A DNA stretch of 64,000 bases from positions 1 to 64,000 of the forward strand of contig NZ_JAQFWQ010000016.1 of NCBI RefSeq assembly GCF_027706725.1, written 5' to 3'. The position numbers and the translations under genes were made by a program. The notes below the pieces were generated by a model that was not told where the DNA came from, did no database searches, and saw nothing but the letters and a program-made list of their open reading frames with translations. Shown here one piece after another: positions 24,563-32,222 of this stretch (positions within the stretch are counted from its first letter, which is position 1; each line of letters begins with the position of its first letter). Source of the DNA: Nocardiopsis endophytica. GTDB lineage: Bacteria; Actinomycetota; Actinomycetes; Streptosporangiales; Streptosporangiaceae.

Positions 24563-26548
24563 TCAGTGGCAGCACTCGCCGCCGGACCCGCCGGACCCGC
24601 CGTGCCCGCCCCCGCCGGGCGCGGCGCGGTCCGGGAGGTCGAGCGCCGGGTTCGCGTCGAGGAAGCCGTGCGGCTTGAGCCAGAACCCGGAGTAGTCGAC
24701 GGGCATCACCGGCCAGTCCTCGGGCCGGGGGATGTGGGTGGGCCCGAACGTGTGCCAGAGGACGATGTCGGTACCGGTGAGCGGGCGGTCGGCCTGCACC
24801 CACCGGCCGATGCCGTCCCCCGCGTGCTGGTTCGGGTAGTCGCCCGCCGGGAAGCGCTCCCGCGGGTCGTAGGCGGTCACCCACAGGTGGTGGCGGGCGA
24901 ACGCGGCCCGCTCGCCCGCCGAGGAGCCCGGCCGGGCCATGAGCCGTGGGCCCGCCATCGGGGTGAGCTGGTAGGACGTGGGCCTGCCGACGGCGTTGCG
25001 CCGGTTGGCGCTGGTGACGTACCAGCGGCGCCCGGTCTCGCTGTCGGCGTCCCGGACGGCCTCCGACTCGCGGGACAGCGGGACGCGCTCGTAGGTGAAG
25101 GCGTTGCCGTAGGGGTTCTCCGGCCCGGTCGGGATCGGGACGAGGTTCTCCTCCTCGACCGAGTTCTCCGGCCCGTCGACGGCCATGTCCAGCCGCGCGC
25201 AGAAGATGTGCTGGTGGACCGGGGCGATGATGCCGGGGGCGATCTCGGGGGCGTGCGGGTTCCGGGTCCCCGGCTCGGCGGCGCCGGCGAACACGATGCC
25301 GGTCGCCTTGGTCTCCATCTGGATCGAGCCGTCGAGGTAGAAGTACCAGAAGAACCCGTAGTCGTAGTTGCCGACGGTGGCGAAGTAGGAGATCACGAGG
25401 CGGCGGGAGCGCCGCACCTGGGAGGCCTCGCCCGGCTCCGTGTGCTTCCAGAGGACGCCGTAGTCCTCCTCGTGCATGCACACGGCGTGCGGGATGGGCA
25501 TCGGGTGGCCGTGGTCGTCGGCCACCACGGCGTCGAAGTAGGTGATCTCGCCGAGGCAGTCGCAGCCCAGCTCGAGGGAGTTGGCGTTCTTGCCGAGGGA
25601 GTACTCGCCCGCGTCGAAGTAGCTGATCCAGTAGCGGGTGGGCGCCGTGTCGCCGTACGGGACGACCATCTCGGGGACGGATGCCCGGTGGAGGACGGGG
25701 CGGTCCTCCTCGCCGTCGCGGAAGGCGACCTGGTTGAGGACCAGGCCCTCCTGGGCGTTGAAGCCGACCCGCAGGGACCAGTTCTCCCAGCGGACGAAGG
25801 TGCCGTCCACGGTGAAGGAGGGGCCCTCGGGCTGGGTGATCTCCAGCGGCTTGAGCGTGGTGCGGGCCGGTCCGGTGTGCTCAGGGGTGTAGTTCCACTC
25901 CTCCATCGGCACGGGGACGTCGCCGTCGTCCTCCAGGCGCACCACCTCTCCCGCGGTCAGGTCCACGTGCGCGATCAGCCCTTCGACGGGGTGCGCCCAG
26001 GGGTTGTCGCCGGCGTGGCGCCGGTGGAAGGTCAGCGACCGGATCATGCGCCGTCCCGTCTCGCCCTCCCGGGGGAAGTGGCCGGGCGCGAGCGGGGCGA
26101 CGAAGGTGTGGGCCGTGTCGGTGATGCCGCGGCGCGCCATGGCCTCCTGCCACCGGGGGTCCGCCTTGACGATCTCGGCGGTGCGGCCGTACTCCTCCAT
26201 CAGGTAGGGGGGCTGCCCGTAGGGGTGCTCCTCCGTGGCCACCTCCCGCCAGGAGGTGACCGTTCCGGCGGTGACGGACACGACGGCCTCGCTGACGCGT
26301 CCCGTGGCCGTGTCCAGCAGGGTGGCCAGGACGCTGCGGTCGAAGTCGTCCGCGCCGGGGTCCGGGACGGCCCGCTTGTCCGGCTCGACGGGCAACAGGC
26401 GCGGGAACCGGGTCGTCTCACCGACCCTGCCGTCGCGGACGAGGATGTCCCGGGCGGCGGTGATCTCCTCGGCCGTCAGCATGTCGAGCGGGTGCGTCAC
26501 GCCGAAGGACGACGGCCGGGTGCCGCGGGGGGTGGTATCCGTCGTCAC
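24563..26548 (-). CDS. Copper-containing primary-amine oxidase
   Basis: The 661-residue topaquinone enzyme converts primary amines, O2 and water to aldehyde, ammonia and H2O2. Y395 in NYDY is the topaquinone precursor, D312 in YFDAGEY the catalytic base, H445 and H447 in VHQHIF two copper ligands and a histidine in HTFGPTHIPRPEDWP (probably H605) the third. The C-terminal part resembles Arthrobacter phenethylamine/tyramine oxidases from memory. The end is unusual: a Gly-rich run followed by ECCH. No signal peptide is seen, so it acts in the cytoplasm. The GTG at 26548 follows a perfect AAGGAGG; the frame extends upstream but without a site. It is divergent from the AraC-type gene. Confidence 0.95.
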   Translation of the reverse strand: MTTDTTPRGTRPSSFGVTHPLDMLTAEEITAARDILVRDGRVGETTRFPRLLPVEPDKRAVPDPGADDFDRSVLATLLDTATGRVSEAVVSVTAGTVTSWREVATEEHPYGQPPYLMEEYGRTAEIVKADPRWQEAMARRGITDTAHTFVAPLAPGHFPREGETGRRMIRSLTFHRRHAGDNPWAHPVEGLIAHVDLTAGEVVRLEDDGDVPVPMEEWNYTPEHTGPARTTLKPLEITQPEGPSFTVDGTFVRWENWSLRVGFNAQEGLVLNQVAFRDGEEDRPVLHRASVPEMVVPYGDTAPTRYWISYFDAGEYSLGKNANSLELGCDCLGEITYFDAVVADDHGHPMPIPHAVCMHEEDYGVLWKHTEPGEASQVRRSRRLVISYFATVGNYDYGFFWYFYLDGSIQMETKATGIVFAGAAEPGTRNPHAPEIAPGIIAPVHQHIFCARLDMAVDGPENSVEEENLVPIPTGPENPYGNAFTYERVPLSRESEAVRDADSETGRRWYVTSANRRNAVGRPTSYQLTPMAGPRLMARPGSSAGERAAFARHHLWVTAYDPRERFPAGDYPNQHAGDGIGRWVQADRPLTGTDIVLWHTFGPTHIPRPEDWPVMPVDYSGFWLKPHGFLDANPALDLPDRAAPGGGGHGGSGGSGGECCH

Positions 26549-26769
26549 CGATCCTCCTTGTGCGGATGTTCCAGTGGTCGCGAGTGCGGGCATCAACGTA
26601 ACCGCCCGCGCGGGGCGCCGTCCGCCCCCTCGCCCGATCGGCCACGGATCGTCAAGCGCTCTGCGCGCTCGGACAACCGGCACCGGCGCCGCGCCGGGAC
26701 CCCTCGAGAACGGCGGCAGATCGTATACGGTTACCCCCATCCGCCACCCCCCGCGGGGAAGGACGAGCG
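26549..26769. promoter_or_regulatory. Divergent control region of amine oxidase and AraC-type regulator
   Basis: This 221-base region carries both promoters. ATCGTATACGGT (26720-26731) is one change from a perfect palindrome and differs in two positions from the palindrome at 11202 in front of the hpa operon. It contains TATACG, which could also serve as -10 for the AraC-type gene at 26770. Confidence 0.55.
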
Positions 26770-27738
26770 ATGAGCCACGCGATCGACACGCCGAACGCCC
26801 CCTTCGCCCTCGACGCCTGGAGAGCCGCGGTCGCGCACACCGTCGTGCCGCTGAGGATCGACGAGCTCGGCGGCGTCGCCTTCCACGGCCACCTCGCGCG
26901 GACCGTGGTCGGGAACGTCTCCCTGTTCGAGATCGCGGCGACACCGCACGTCGTGCGGCGGACCCCCGAGCTCATCTCCGACTGCGACGGCCAGTTCTAC
27001 AAGCTGAGCCTGCAGCTGGCCGGTTCCGCGGTCCTGGAGCAGGACGGCCGCTCGGTGGGACTGCACCCCGGCGACCTGGCCATCTATGACACGCACCGGC
27101 CCTACACGCTGACGTTCCCCGAGCGCAACCAGGCCATGGTGATCATGTTCCCGCACGAGCTCGTGGACCTGCCTCGGGACGAGGTCGCCCGGGTCACCGC
27201 CACGCGCTTCCCCAGGGGGACGGGCCTGGGCCGGGTGATCAACCCGTTCTTCGTCGAGCTCGGCAGGAACATGGACCAGCTGTCCGGGAGCCATGCCTCA
27301 CGGCTGGTCCATTCGGCGCTCGACCTGCTCGTCACCATGCTGTCGCAGGAACTGCACCGCCGCCGGGGGCCCGGGGCGAACCCGGCCCGGAGCCTAGCGC
27401 GGGAGGTGCGCGAGTACATCCTGGAGCACCTCGGCGAGCACGACCTCACGCCGTCGTCCATCGCCCGCGCCCACTACATCTCGACGCGGCACCTGTACAC
27501 GATCTTCTCGGCGGAGGGGCAGACGGTGTCGATGTGGATCCGGTCGCGGCGCCTCGAACACATCCGCCGCGACCTCGCCGACCCGCTGTTCGCCGACCGC
27601 CCCGTCTCGTGGGTGGCGGCCCGCTGGGGCCTCCACGACGCCGCGCATTTCAGCCGGCTGTTCAAGGCGGAGTTCAGGGAGTCCCCCACCGCCTACCGGG
27701 AGCGGCTGCTCGATGAGCACGGCCGCTGGGCCCTCTGA
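26770..27738 (+). CDS. AraC-family activator, FeaR-like
   Basis: The 322-residue regulator has an N-terminal cupin-like AraC-binding domain (about 35-190; QFYKLSLQLAG, LHPGDLAIYDTHRPY) and a C-terminal pair of helix-turn-helix motifs (about 210-315; HYISTRHLYTIFSAEG and WGLHDAAHFSRLFKAEF, ending SPTAYRER). The AraC-binding-2 type sensor and divergent pairing with an amine oxidase gene match E. coli FeaR, which activates tynA and feaB in response to the aldehyde. GGGGAAGGA lies ahead of the ATG. The stop codon is 17 bases before tRNA-Ala copy 2, so this gene closes the block. Confidence 0.9.
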   Translation: MSHAIDTPNAPFALDAWRAAVAHTVVPLRIDELGGVAFHGHLARTVVGNVSLFEIAATPHVVRRTPELISDCDGQFYKLSLQLAGSAVLEQDGRSVGLHPGDLAIYDTHRPYTLTFPERNQAMVIMFPHELVDLPRDEVARVTATRFPRGTGLGRVINPFFVELGRNMDQLSGSHASRLVHSALDLLVTMLSQELHRRRGPGANPARSLAREVREYILEHLGEHDLTPSSIARAHYISTRHLYTIFSAEGQTVSMWIRSRRLEHIRRDLADPLFADRPVSWVAARWGLHDAAHFSRLFKAEFRESPTAYRERLLDEHGRWAL

Positions 27739-27754
27739 GGGCTCATCGTCCAGG

Positions 27755-27827
27755 TGGAGCTATGGGGATTCGAACCCCAGACCTCCTCCATGCCATGGAG
27801 GCGCGCTACCAACTGCGCCATAGCCCC
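27755..27827 (-). tRNA. tRNA-Ala, anticodon GGC, copy 2 of 3
   Basis: The 73-nt sequence is identical to copies 1 and 3, with anticodon loop ATGGCAT. It lacks the perfect flanking hairpin of the other two copies; only a GCCCTC-T-GAGGGC palindrome overlapping the AraC-type stop codon lies downstream. It forms the right border of the catabolic block. Confidence 0.97.
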
Positions 27828-28028
27828 TGGTCGTCGCCCCTGCGTGCCGGTGTCGGCCTCGCCGCGGCGACACATCGACCTTACCGGATCAGCAGGAGTG
27901 CTCGCGCCGTTCCCCCGGCGTTCACCGCGTTCACCGTGTTCATCGCGGAGGCCCCCGCAATCCCGCGCCGGACATCGCACCCGGCCAATCGCTCCCGGTC
28001 ACGGCTCGGGACCCAATAAGCTTGCAGG

Positions 28029-28349
28029 GTGCCCGATTCAAAGCTCGAAATCCAGATGCTCCACGATCGCCTGCTCGTGCGGCTGCTCCCGGAGAAGGGG
28101 GAGCGCCGCAGCACCGGCGGGCTGGTCATCCCGGACACCGTGAAGATGGCGACCCGCCTCATGTGGGGCGAGGTCTGCGGCGCGGGCACCAGCGCCCGAC
28201 ACGTCAAGACCGGCGACCGGGTCCTGTTCAACCCGGAGGACCAGCTGGAGGTCGAACTCCAGGCCGAGCGGTACCTGGTCCTGCGCGAACGCGACATCCA
28301 CGCCGTGGCCAACGAGTCCCCGCAGCAGGGCACCGGCCTGTACCTGTGA
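28029..28349 (+). CDS. GroES-like co-chaperone family protein
   Basis: This 106-residue protein has the Cpn10 beta-barrel pattern: LHDRLLVRLLPEKGERRSTGGLVIPDT (mobile-loop region included), a GEVCGAG core strand and the C-terminal DRVLFNPEDQLEVELQ. Sequence and the ending GTGLYL match a second, divergent GroES-type protein common in actinomycetes rather than the canonical GroES beside groEL. It may not partner GroEL. The GTG at 28029 is seven bases after TAAGCT, a fair -10 hexamer, and no ribosome site exists, so the mRNA is probably leaderless. Confidence 0.85.
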   Translation: MPDSKLEIQMLHDRLLVRLLPEKGERRSTGGLVIPDTVKMATRLMWGEVCGAGTSARHVKTGDRVLFNPEDQLEVELQAERYLVLRERDIHAVANESPQQGTGLYL

Positions 28350-28370
28350 CCCCCTCCTGAGGGCGGGGGC
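28350..28370. terminator. Hairpin between convergent genes
   Basis: CCCCCTC and GAGGGCGGGGG arms can fold across a two- to four-base loop just past the GroES-like stop codon and before the end of the convergent membrane protein gene. Confidence 0.45.
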
Positions 28371-28393
28371 CCGGACCGACGTGTGTCGGCGGG

Positions 28394-29176
28394 TCAGAAG
28401 TCGAAACCGTACTTCTCCCACGGCTCAGGACGATCCGACCGGTCCGAGCGCCCGTCGCCGTCGATCCCCCACGGGTCGCGCCTGTGGGGGCGTCGGTCCT
28501 TCCCGGACTTCCCTGGCCGCGGCCGCCCGGACCGGAGCCTCGGCCCGGCGAGCAGCACCATCGTCCCGAGCGACACCGCCCCCATCACCGACGGCGTCCA
28601 CGGGTCCGTGGCACTGGCGGCCGGTTCGAACCGCAGGCGCCCCGTGGGGTCGTACGCCATGACGCGGGATTCCCCCTCCGAATAGCGGAGCACGGGCTCG
28701 CCGCCCTCTCCGCCAAACGCTCCGACACGACGCATGGAGACCTGCTCGCCCGCGCAATCCCATTCCACCTCGTGGACGAACCGCTTCCGCCGCTCGCTGA
28801 AGGGGTCCTGCCGCACGACCCGCGTCTCGGCCGCGACCACCGTGCACCTGACCTCCTCGGTCAAGGAGTCGTAGGCCAGGACCCGGGCCGCCAGGACCAC
28901 CGCCCAGAGCAGCACGAGCCCCGCGGCCGCACCCACGAACGACCCGGCGCACCCGGCACTCGCGCAGCGGCCCCAGGCCAGGGAGCAGCCGAACCCGACG
29001 AGCCACACCACGCAGAGCAAGAGGAAGCCGAGCCACTGCGGCAGGGCGAAATAGTGCACGAGCGCGAGGAAGAACGTCAGGCCCGCCACCGCCGCGAAGA
29101 CCACGGTGGCGATCAGCAGCGTCCGGTCCCTCGGCTCCTCGTCGCTGTAGGGGTCGCGGCTTTGGGCGGTCGGCAT
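28394..29176 (-). CDS. Four-helix membrane protein A, paralogue of the upstream gene
   Basis: The 260-residue protein has a charged N-terminus, three closely packed membrane segments (about 20-105), an exposed beta-rich domain (about 107-180; EVRCTVVAAETRVV, HEVEWDCAGE, VMAYDPTGRLRFEP) and a final membrane segment, then a basic Arg/Asp-rich tail. The middle domain ends in a YDP motif like that of DUF3592 proteins, which I suggest as a distant relative. It shares its order of segments and several motifs with the gene at 29181, so the pair arose by duplication. The genes are four bases apart. The function is unknown. Confidence 0.75.
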   Translation of the reverse strand: MPTAQSRDPYSDEEPRDRTLLIATVVFAAVAGLTFFLALVHYFALPQWLGFLLLCVVWLVGFGCSLAWGRCASAGCAGSFVGAAAGLVLLWAVVLAARVLAYDSLTEEVRCTVVAAETRVVRQDPFSERRKRFVHEVEWDCAGEQVSMRRVGAFGGEGGEPVLRYSEGESRVMAYDPTGRLRFEPAASATDPWTPSVMGAVSLGTMVLLAGPRLRSGRPRPGKSGKDRRPHRRDPWGIDGDGRSDRSDRPEPWEKYGFDF

Positions 29177-29180
29177 GCCC

Positions 29181-29852
29181 TCAGGCCTTGTCCATCCGGG
29201 TCCAGGCGGGGCGTCGCAGGTAGCCGCCGAGATACATCAGCACGCCGAGGGCCGCGACCCCGGTGAGGCCGGGCTTCCACAGGGCCAGGACCTTTCCGGC
29301 CCGTTCGAACGGCACGCGCCTTTCGGGGTCGTAGGCCATGTCGTAGCTCTCCCCTTTCTCAAGGGGAGAGTTCCCGGGCTTCGTCACCTTGACGTGTTCA
29401 CCGCCGCACACCCACTCGACCTCATGGACGGCGCGCGACGCTCCGCCTCTGATCCTTCCGTTCCATTTCCTTCCGGGGGCCTTGTAGGTCTCCTTCCACG
29501 AGCTCGTCGCCACCACCGTGCAACGGACCTCATCGGCCCAGGCGTGGTACACGACCGTCCTGGCGAGGAACAGCGACGCCCCGACCAGGACCAGCACTGC
29601 GACGAAGCCCGCGGCCATCCTCGTGAACCGCATCGATACCGCGTAGGCCCAGATCACGGCACAGCAGACCGCTGCGACCCAGGCCAGGCAGAGAAGGATG
29701 AAGCCGGCCGTGTACGACAGCAGGGTGTAGTCCAGCACCCCCGCCAGGAACATCAGCCCCGCCATACCCCACACCAGCCGAGTCGCGACCGGAAGGGAGA
29801 ACTCCTCCGGCTCCGGCGGGCGGTCGGGGCCCCGCTCCCAGTGGTTCGTCAC
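29181..29852 (-). CDS. Four-helix membrane protein B, paralogue of the downstream gene
   Basis: The 223-residue protein shows the same plan as the next gene: membrane segments at about 23-95, a beta-rich exposed domain (EVRCTVVATSSW, HEVEWVCGGEHV, DMAYDPERRVPFER) and a last membrane segment near 190-210. Conserved Cys residues in the two EVRC/EW-C motifs could form a disulfide if the domain lies outside. The open frame runs back through tRNA-Ala copy 3 to 30107, which is not coding. I place the start at the GTG at 29852, VTNHWERGP, though its ribosome site is weak. Confidence 0.7.
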   Translation of the reverse strand: MTNHWERGPDRPPEPEEFSLPVATRLVWGMAGLMFLAGVLDYTLLSYTAGFILLCLAWVAAVCCAVIWAYAVSMRFTRMAAGFVAVLVLVGASLFLARTVVYHAWADEVRCTVVATSSWKETYKAPGRKWNGRIRGGASRAVHEVEWVCGGEHVKVTKPGNSPLEKGESYDMAYDPERRVPFERAGKVLALWKPGLTGVAALGVLMYLGGYLRRPAWTRMDKA

Positions 29853-29948
29853 GGCACTGGGACGGCCCCGTCGTGGGAGCGGTTCCCCGTGCGGTGGCCG
29901 GGACCGGACGGAACCGTCGGGGAGGAAGAGGAACAGGGAGGGGAACGA

Positions 29949-29989
29949 CGAACGGCTCGGTGCGGATGTGATCCGCACCGGGCCGTTCG
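29949..29989 (-). terminator. 19-bp hairpin after tRNA-Ala copy 3
   Basis: Arms 29949-29967 and 29971-29989 pair with one wobble across the loop GTG; the core reads CGGTGCGGAT/ATCCGCACCG. It lies six bases from the tRNA 3' end, in the same layout as at copy 1 but with a different stem sequence. Confidence 0.75.
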
Positions 29990-29995
29990 CTTCTG

Positions 29996-30068
29996 TGGAG
30001 CTATGGGGATTCGAACCCCAGACCTCCTCCATGCCATGGAGGCGCGCTACCAACTGCGCCATAGCCCC
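29996..30068 (-). tRNA. tRNA-Ala, anticodon GGC, copy 3 of 3
   Basis: The 73-nt sequence is identical to the copies at 10973 and 27755. It shares the TTCTG just outside its 3' end with copy 1. This one sits beside the phosphatase-rsfS-nadD genes, a common position for a tRNA-Ala in actinomycetes, so it is probably the ancestral copy (inference). Confidence 0.97.
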
Positions 30069-30182
30069 TCGGGTCCGGCGGGGGCGGGCCTGCCGCCCTG
30101 CCGACACCCTGAACGATAGCGGAATCCGCCGGATTAGTCGAAACGGATTCCGAACACGCCCCCTGGACCTGCGGGGACGTGC

Positions 30183-30809
30183 TCACCGGTCGTCGCCGAG
30201 GATCCTCTCCTCCGGGAGGCTGGAGGCGTTGTGCTCCAGCAGGCGCCACCCGCCCACGCGCAGCGGCCCCAGCACCGACCACGAGCAGTTGCCCAGCGGC
30301 CCCAGCGCCTGGCGGATCTCCACCGGCAGCCCGAGCATGCGGTTGATGCCCGCGCGCAGCGCCGCCCCGTGGCCCACGGCCACCAGCAGCCCGCCCTCGG
30401 GGACCCGCTCCAGCCCGCGCTCGATCGCCTCGGTGACGCGCTCGCCCACCTCCTCGATGGGCTCGCCGCCGGGGATCTCCATGCGGGCGTTCTCCTCCGG
30501 CCACCGCTCGCGGATCTCCGCGGTGGTCAGCCCCTCCCAGGGCCCGCCGAAGCGCTCCCGCAGCCCCTTGTCGGTGTGCACGGCGAGCCCCGCGGCCTCC
30601 GACAGGTACCCGGCCGTGTCCGCCGCCCGGCGCAGGTCGGAGGCGACGACGGCGTCCGGGCGCAGCGCGGCCAGCAGGCGCGCCGCGCGCTGGGCCTGCT
30701 CCCGGCCCACGTCGTCGAGCGGGATGTCGGACTGCCCCTGGAAGCGCTTCTCGGCGTTCCACTGGGTCTGGCCGTGGCGCCAGCAGAGGACACGACGGGA
30801 TTCGGCCAT
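30183..30809 (-). CDS. Histidine phosphatase (phosphoglycerate-mutase-like) protein
   Basis: This 208-residue member of the histidine phosphatase superfamily has the RHGQTQWN motif near residue 11 with the phosphorylated His, SDLRRAADTA near 57, ERFGGPWEG, and the second catalytic His in AVGHGAALR near 144. Enzymes of this group dephosphorylate small metabolites, sugars or glycolytic intermediates. AGGAG lies ahead of the ATG. Its place right after rsfS and nadD is conserved in actinomycetes, where it is sometimes annotated as glucosyl-3-phosphoglycerate phosphatase or as a phosphoglycerate mutase; the substrate cannot be fixed here. Confidence 0.87.
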   Translation of the reverse strand: MAESRRVLCWRHGQTQWNAEKRFQGQSDIPLDDVGREQAQRAARLLAALRPDAVVASDLRRAADTAGYLSEAAGLAVHTDKGLRERFGGPWEGLTTAEIRERWPEENARMEIPGGEPIEEVGERVTEAIERGLERVPEGGLLVAVGHGAALRAGINRMLGLPVEIRQALGPLGNCSWSVLGPLRVGGWRLLEHNASSLPEERILGDDR

Positions 30810-30890
30810 CGGCTCAACTCCTGTGCGGGTGGGTGCAGGTCGGTGCGGACCGCCTCCGGGACGGGCCCCGGGAACCGCCCCATGGACCTC

Positions 30891-31283
30891 TCAGGCGCCG
30901 TCCTGGGTGCGCTCGCGGCCCCGCGCGCTCTCCGGCAGGGTGATCGCGGGGCAATCCTTCCACAGCCGCTCCAGGCCGTAGGTGCCGCGCTCCTCCTCGT
31001 GCTGGACGTGCACGACGATGTCGACGTAGTCCAGCAGTACCCAGCGCCCGTCGCGCTCGCCCTCCCGGCGGACCGGCTTGGCGCCGGCCTCGCGCAGGCG
31101 CTCCTCCACCTCGTCGACGATGGAGCGCACCTGCCGGTCGTTGGGGGCGGAGCACAGCAGGAAGGCGTCGGTGATGACGAGCTGGTCGCTCACGTCGAAG
31201 GCGACGACCTCCTGGGCGAGTTTGTCCGAAGCCGCCTCTGCGGCGATGTTCACGAGCTCGACGGCCCTGTCCGTAGCGGTCAC
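30891..31283 (-). CDS. rsfS: Ribosome silencing factor RsfS
   Basis: This 130-residue protein of the RsfS/Iojap family binds ribosomal protein uL14 and blocks joining of the subunits in starvation. Family features present are the [21 protein letters not shown] core, [14 protein letters not shown] and the [14 protein letters not shown] strand with a His-rich turn. The GTG start at 31283 overlaps the nadD stop (GTGA), and GGGGAGG lies 14 bases before it. The nadD-rsfS-phosphatase order is widely conserved. Confidence 0.95.
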   Translation of the reverse strand: MTATDRAVELVNIAAEAASDKLAQEVVAFDVSDQLVITDAFLLCSAPNDRQVRSIVDEVEERLREAGAKPVRREGERDGRWVLLDYVDIVVHVQHEEERGTYGLERLWKDCPAITLPESARGRERTQDGA

Positions 31284-31957
31284 GATGAAGCTGCTGCCTC
31301 CCCTGGGGTCCGCCCCGCCGACGGTTCGTCGAGGTAGAGCCCGGTCTTGTTGATGTAGCGGACGATCCCGTCGGGCACCAGGTACCAGATCGGCTCGCCC
31401 TTGCTCACCCGCTCCCGGCACTCGGTGGAGGAGATCGCCAGGGCCGGGATCTCCACCAGGCTGACCTTGCCGTCGGGCAGCCCGGTGTCGGTCAGCCGGT
31501 GCCCGGGCCGGTTACAGCCCACGAAATGCGCGAGTTCGAAGAGTTCGTCCACGTTCTGCCAGCTCAGGATAGCGCCCAGGGCGTCGGCTCCGGTGATGAA
31601 GAACAGCTTGACGTCCGGCCCGTAGGTGCTGCGGAGCTGGCGCAGCGTGTCGATGGTGTAGGTGGGGCCCTCGCGGTCGACCTCGATCCGGCTCACCTTG
31701 AACTGCGGGTTCTCCGCGGTGGCGATGACCGTCATCAGGTAGCGGTCCTCGGCCGGGGCCACCTTGGCCAGGTCCTTCTGGTAGGGCCGCCCCGCCGGGA
31801 CGAAGAGCACCTCGTCCAGGTGGAACAGGTGGGCGACCTCGCTGGCGGCGACGAGGTGCCCGTGGTGGATCGGGTCGAACGTGCCGCCCATGACCCCCAC
31901 GCGCCGGGGGCCTCCCGGCGCCCGGCCGGCGTCCGCGCCCATCGCTCCGTTCGCCAC
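31280..31957 (-). CDS. nadD: Nicotinate-nucleotide adenylyltransferase
   Basis: The 225-residue NadD makes deamido-NAD from nicotinate mononucleotide and ATP. It has the nucleotidyltransferase motif [12 protein letters not shown] near residue 24, the [10 protein letters not shown] loop, ITGADAL, and the C-terminal [10 protein letters not shown] version of the ISSTxxR motif. The open frame reaches 32269 but crosses the promoter of the divergent M48 gene. I take GTG 31957 ([11 protein letters not shown]), with AAAGGGAG upstream; the ATG 15 bases later is an alternative. Its stop overlaps the rsfS start by four bases. Confidence 0.93.
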   Translation of the reverse strand: MANGAMGADAGRAPGGPRRVGVMGGTFDPIHHGHLVAASEVAHLFHLDEVLFVPAGRPYQKDLAKVAPAEDRYLMTVIATAENPQFKVSRIEVDREGPTYTIDTLRQLRSTYGPDVKLFFITGADALGAILSWQNVDELFELAHFVGCNRPGHRLTDTGLPDGKVSLVEIPALAISSTECRERVSKGEPIWYLVPDGIVRYINKTGLYLDEPSAGRTPGEAAASS

Positions 31958-32222
31958 CTCATCGCTCCCTTTACACCGGTTTTTCCAGCCGCCGCCGAGA
32001 CTAACCGAAGGCGTCCACCGCACCGTCCGCGCACCCGGCGCCGGGCGCGTCCCCGAGGGCGGCGCGGAGGCGGCCGGGAAGGCGGCGCGGACACGGCCGT
32101 GGAGGCGGCGCGGAGGCCGCCCCGGGCCGTACGGAGGGCTTTCCGCGCGGATCAGAATTCGCGTCATATCTCGTTGCCGGAAATCGTGGCGTCGGCCGGG
32201 GAGGCGCGCATAGCATGCCGAC

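Noticed and set aside
10973-27827. Integrative element using tRNA-Ala as attachment site
   Set aside because: No integrase, excisionase or partial tRNA repeat; only complete tRNA copies are present, so only recombination between tRNA genes is proposed.
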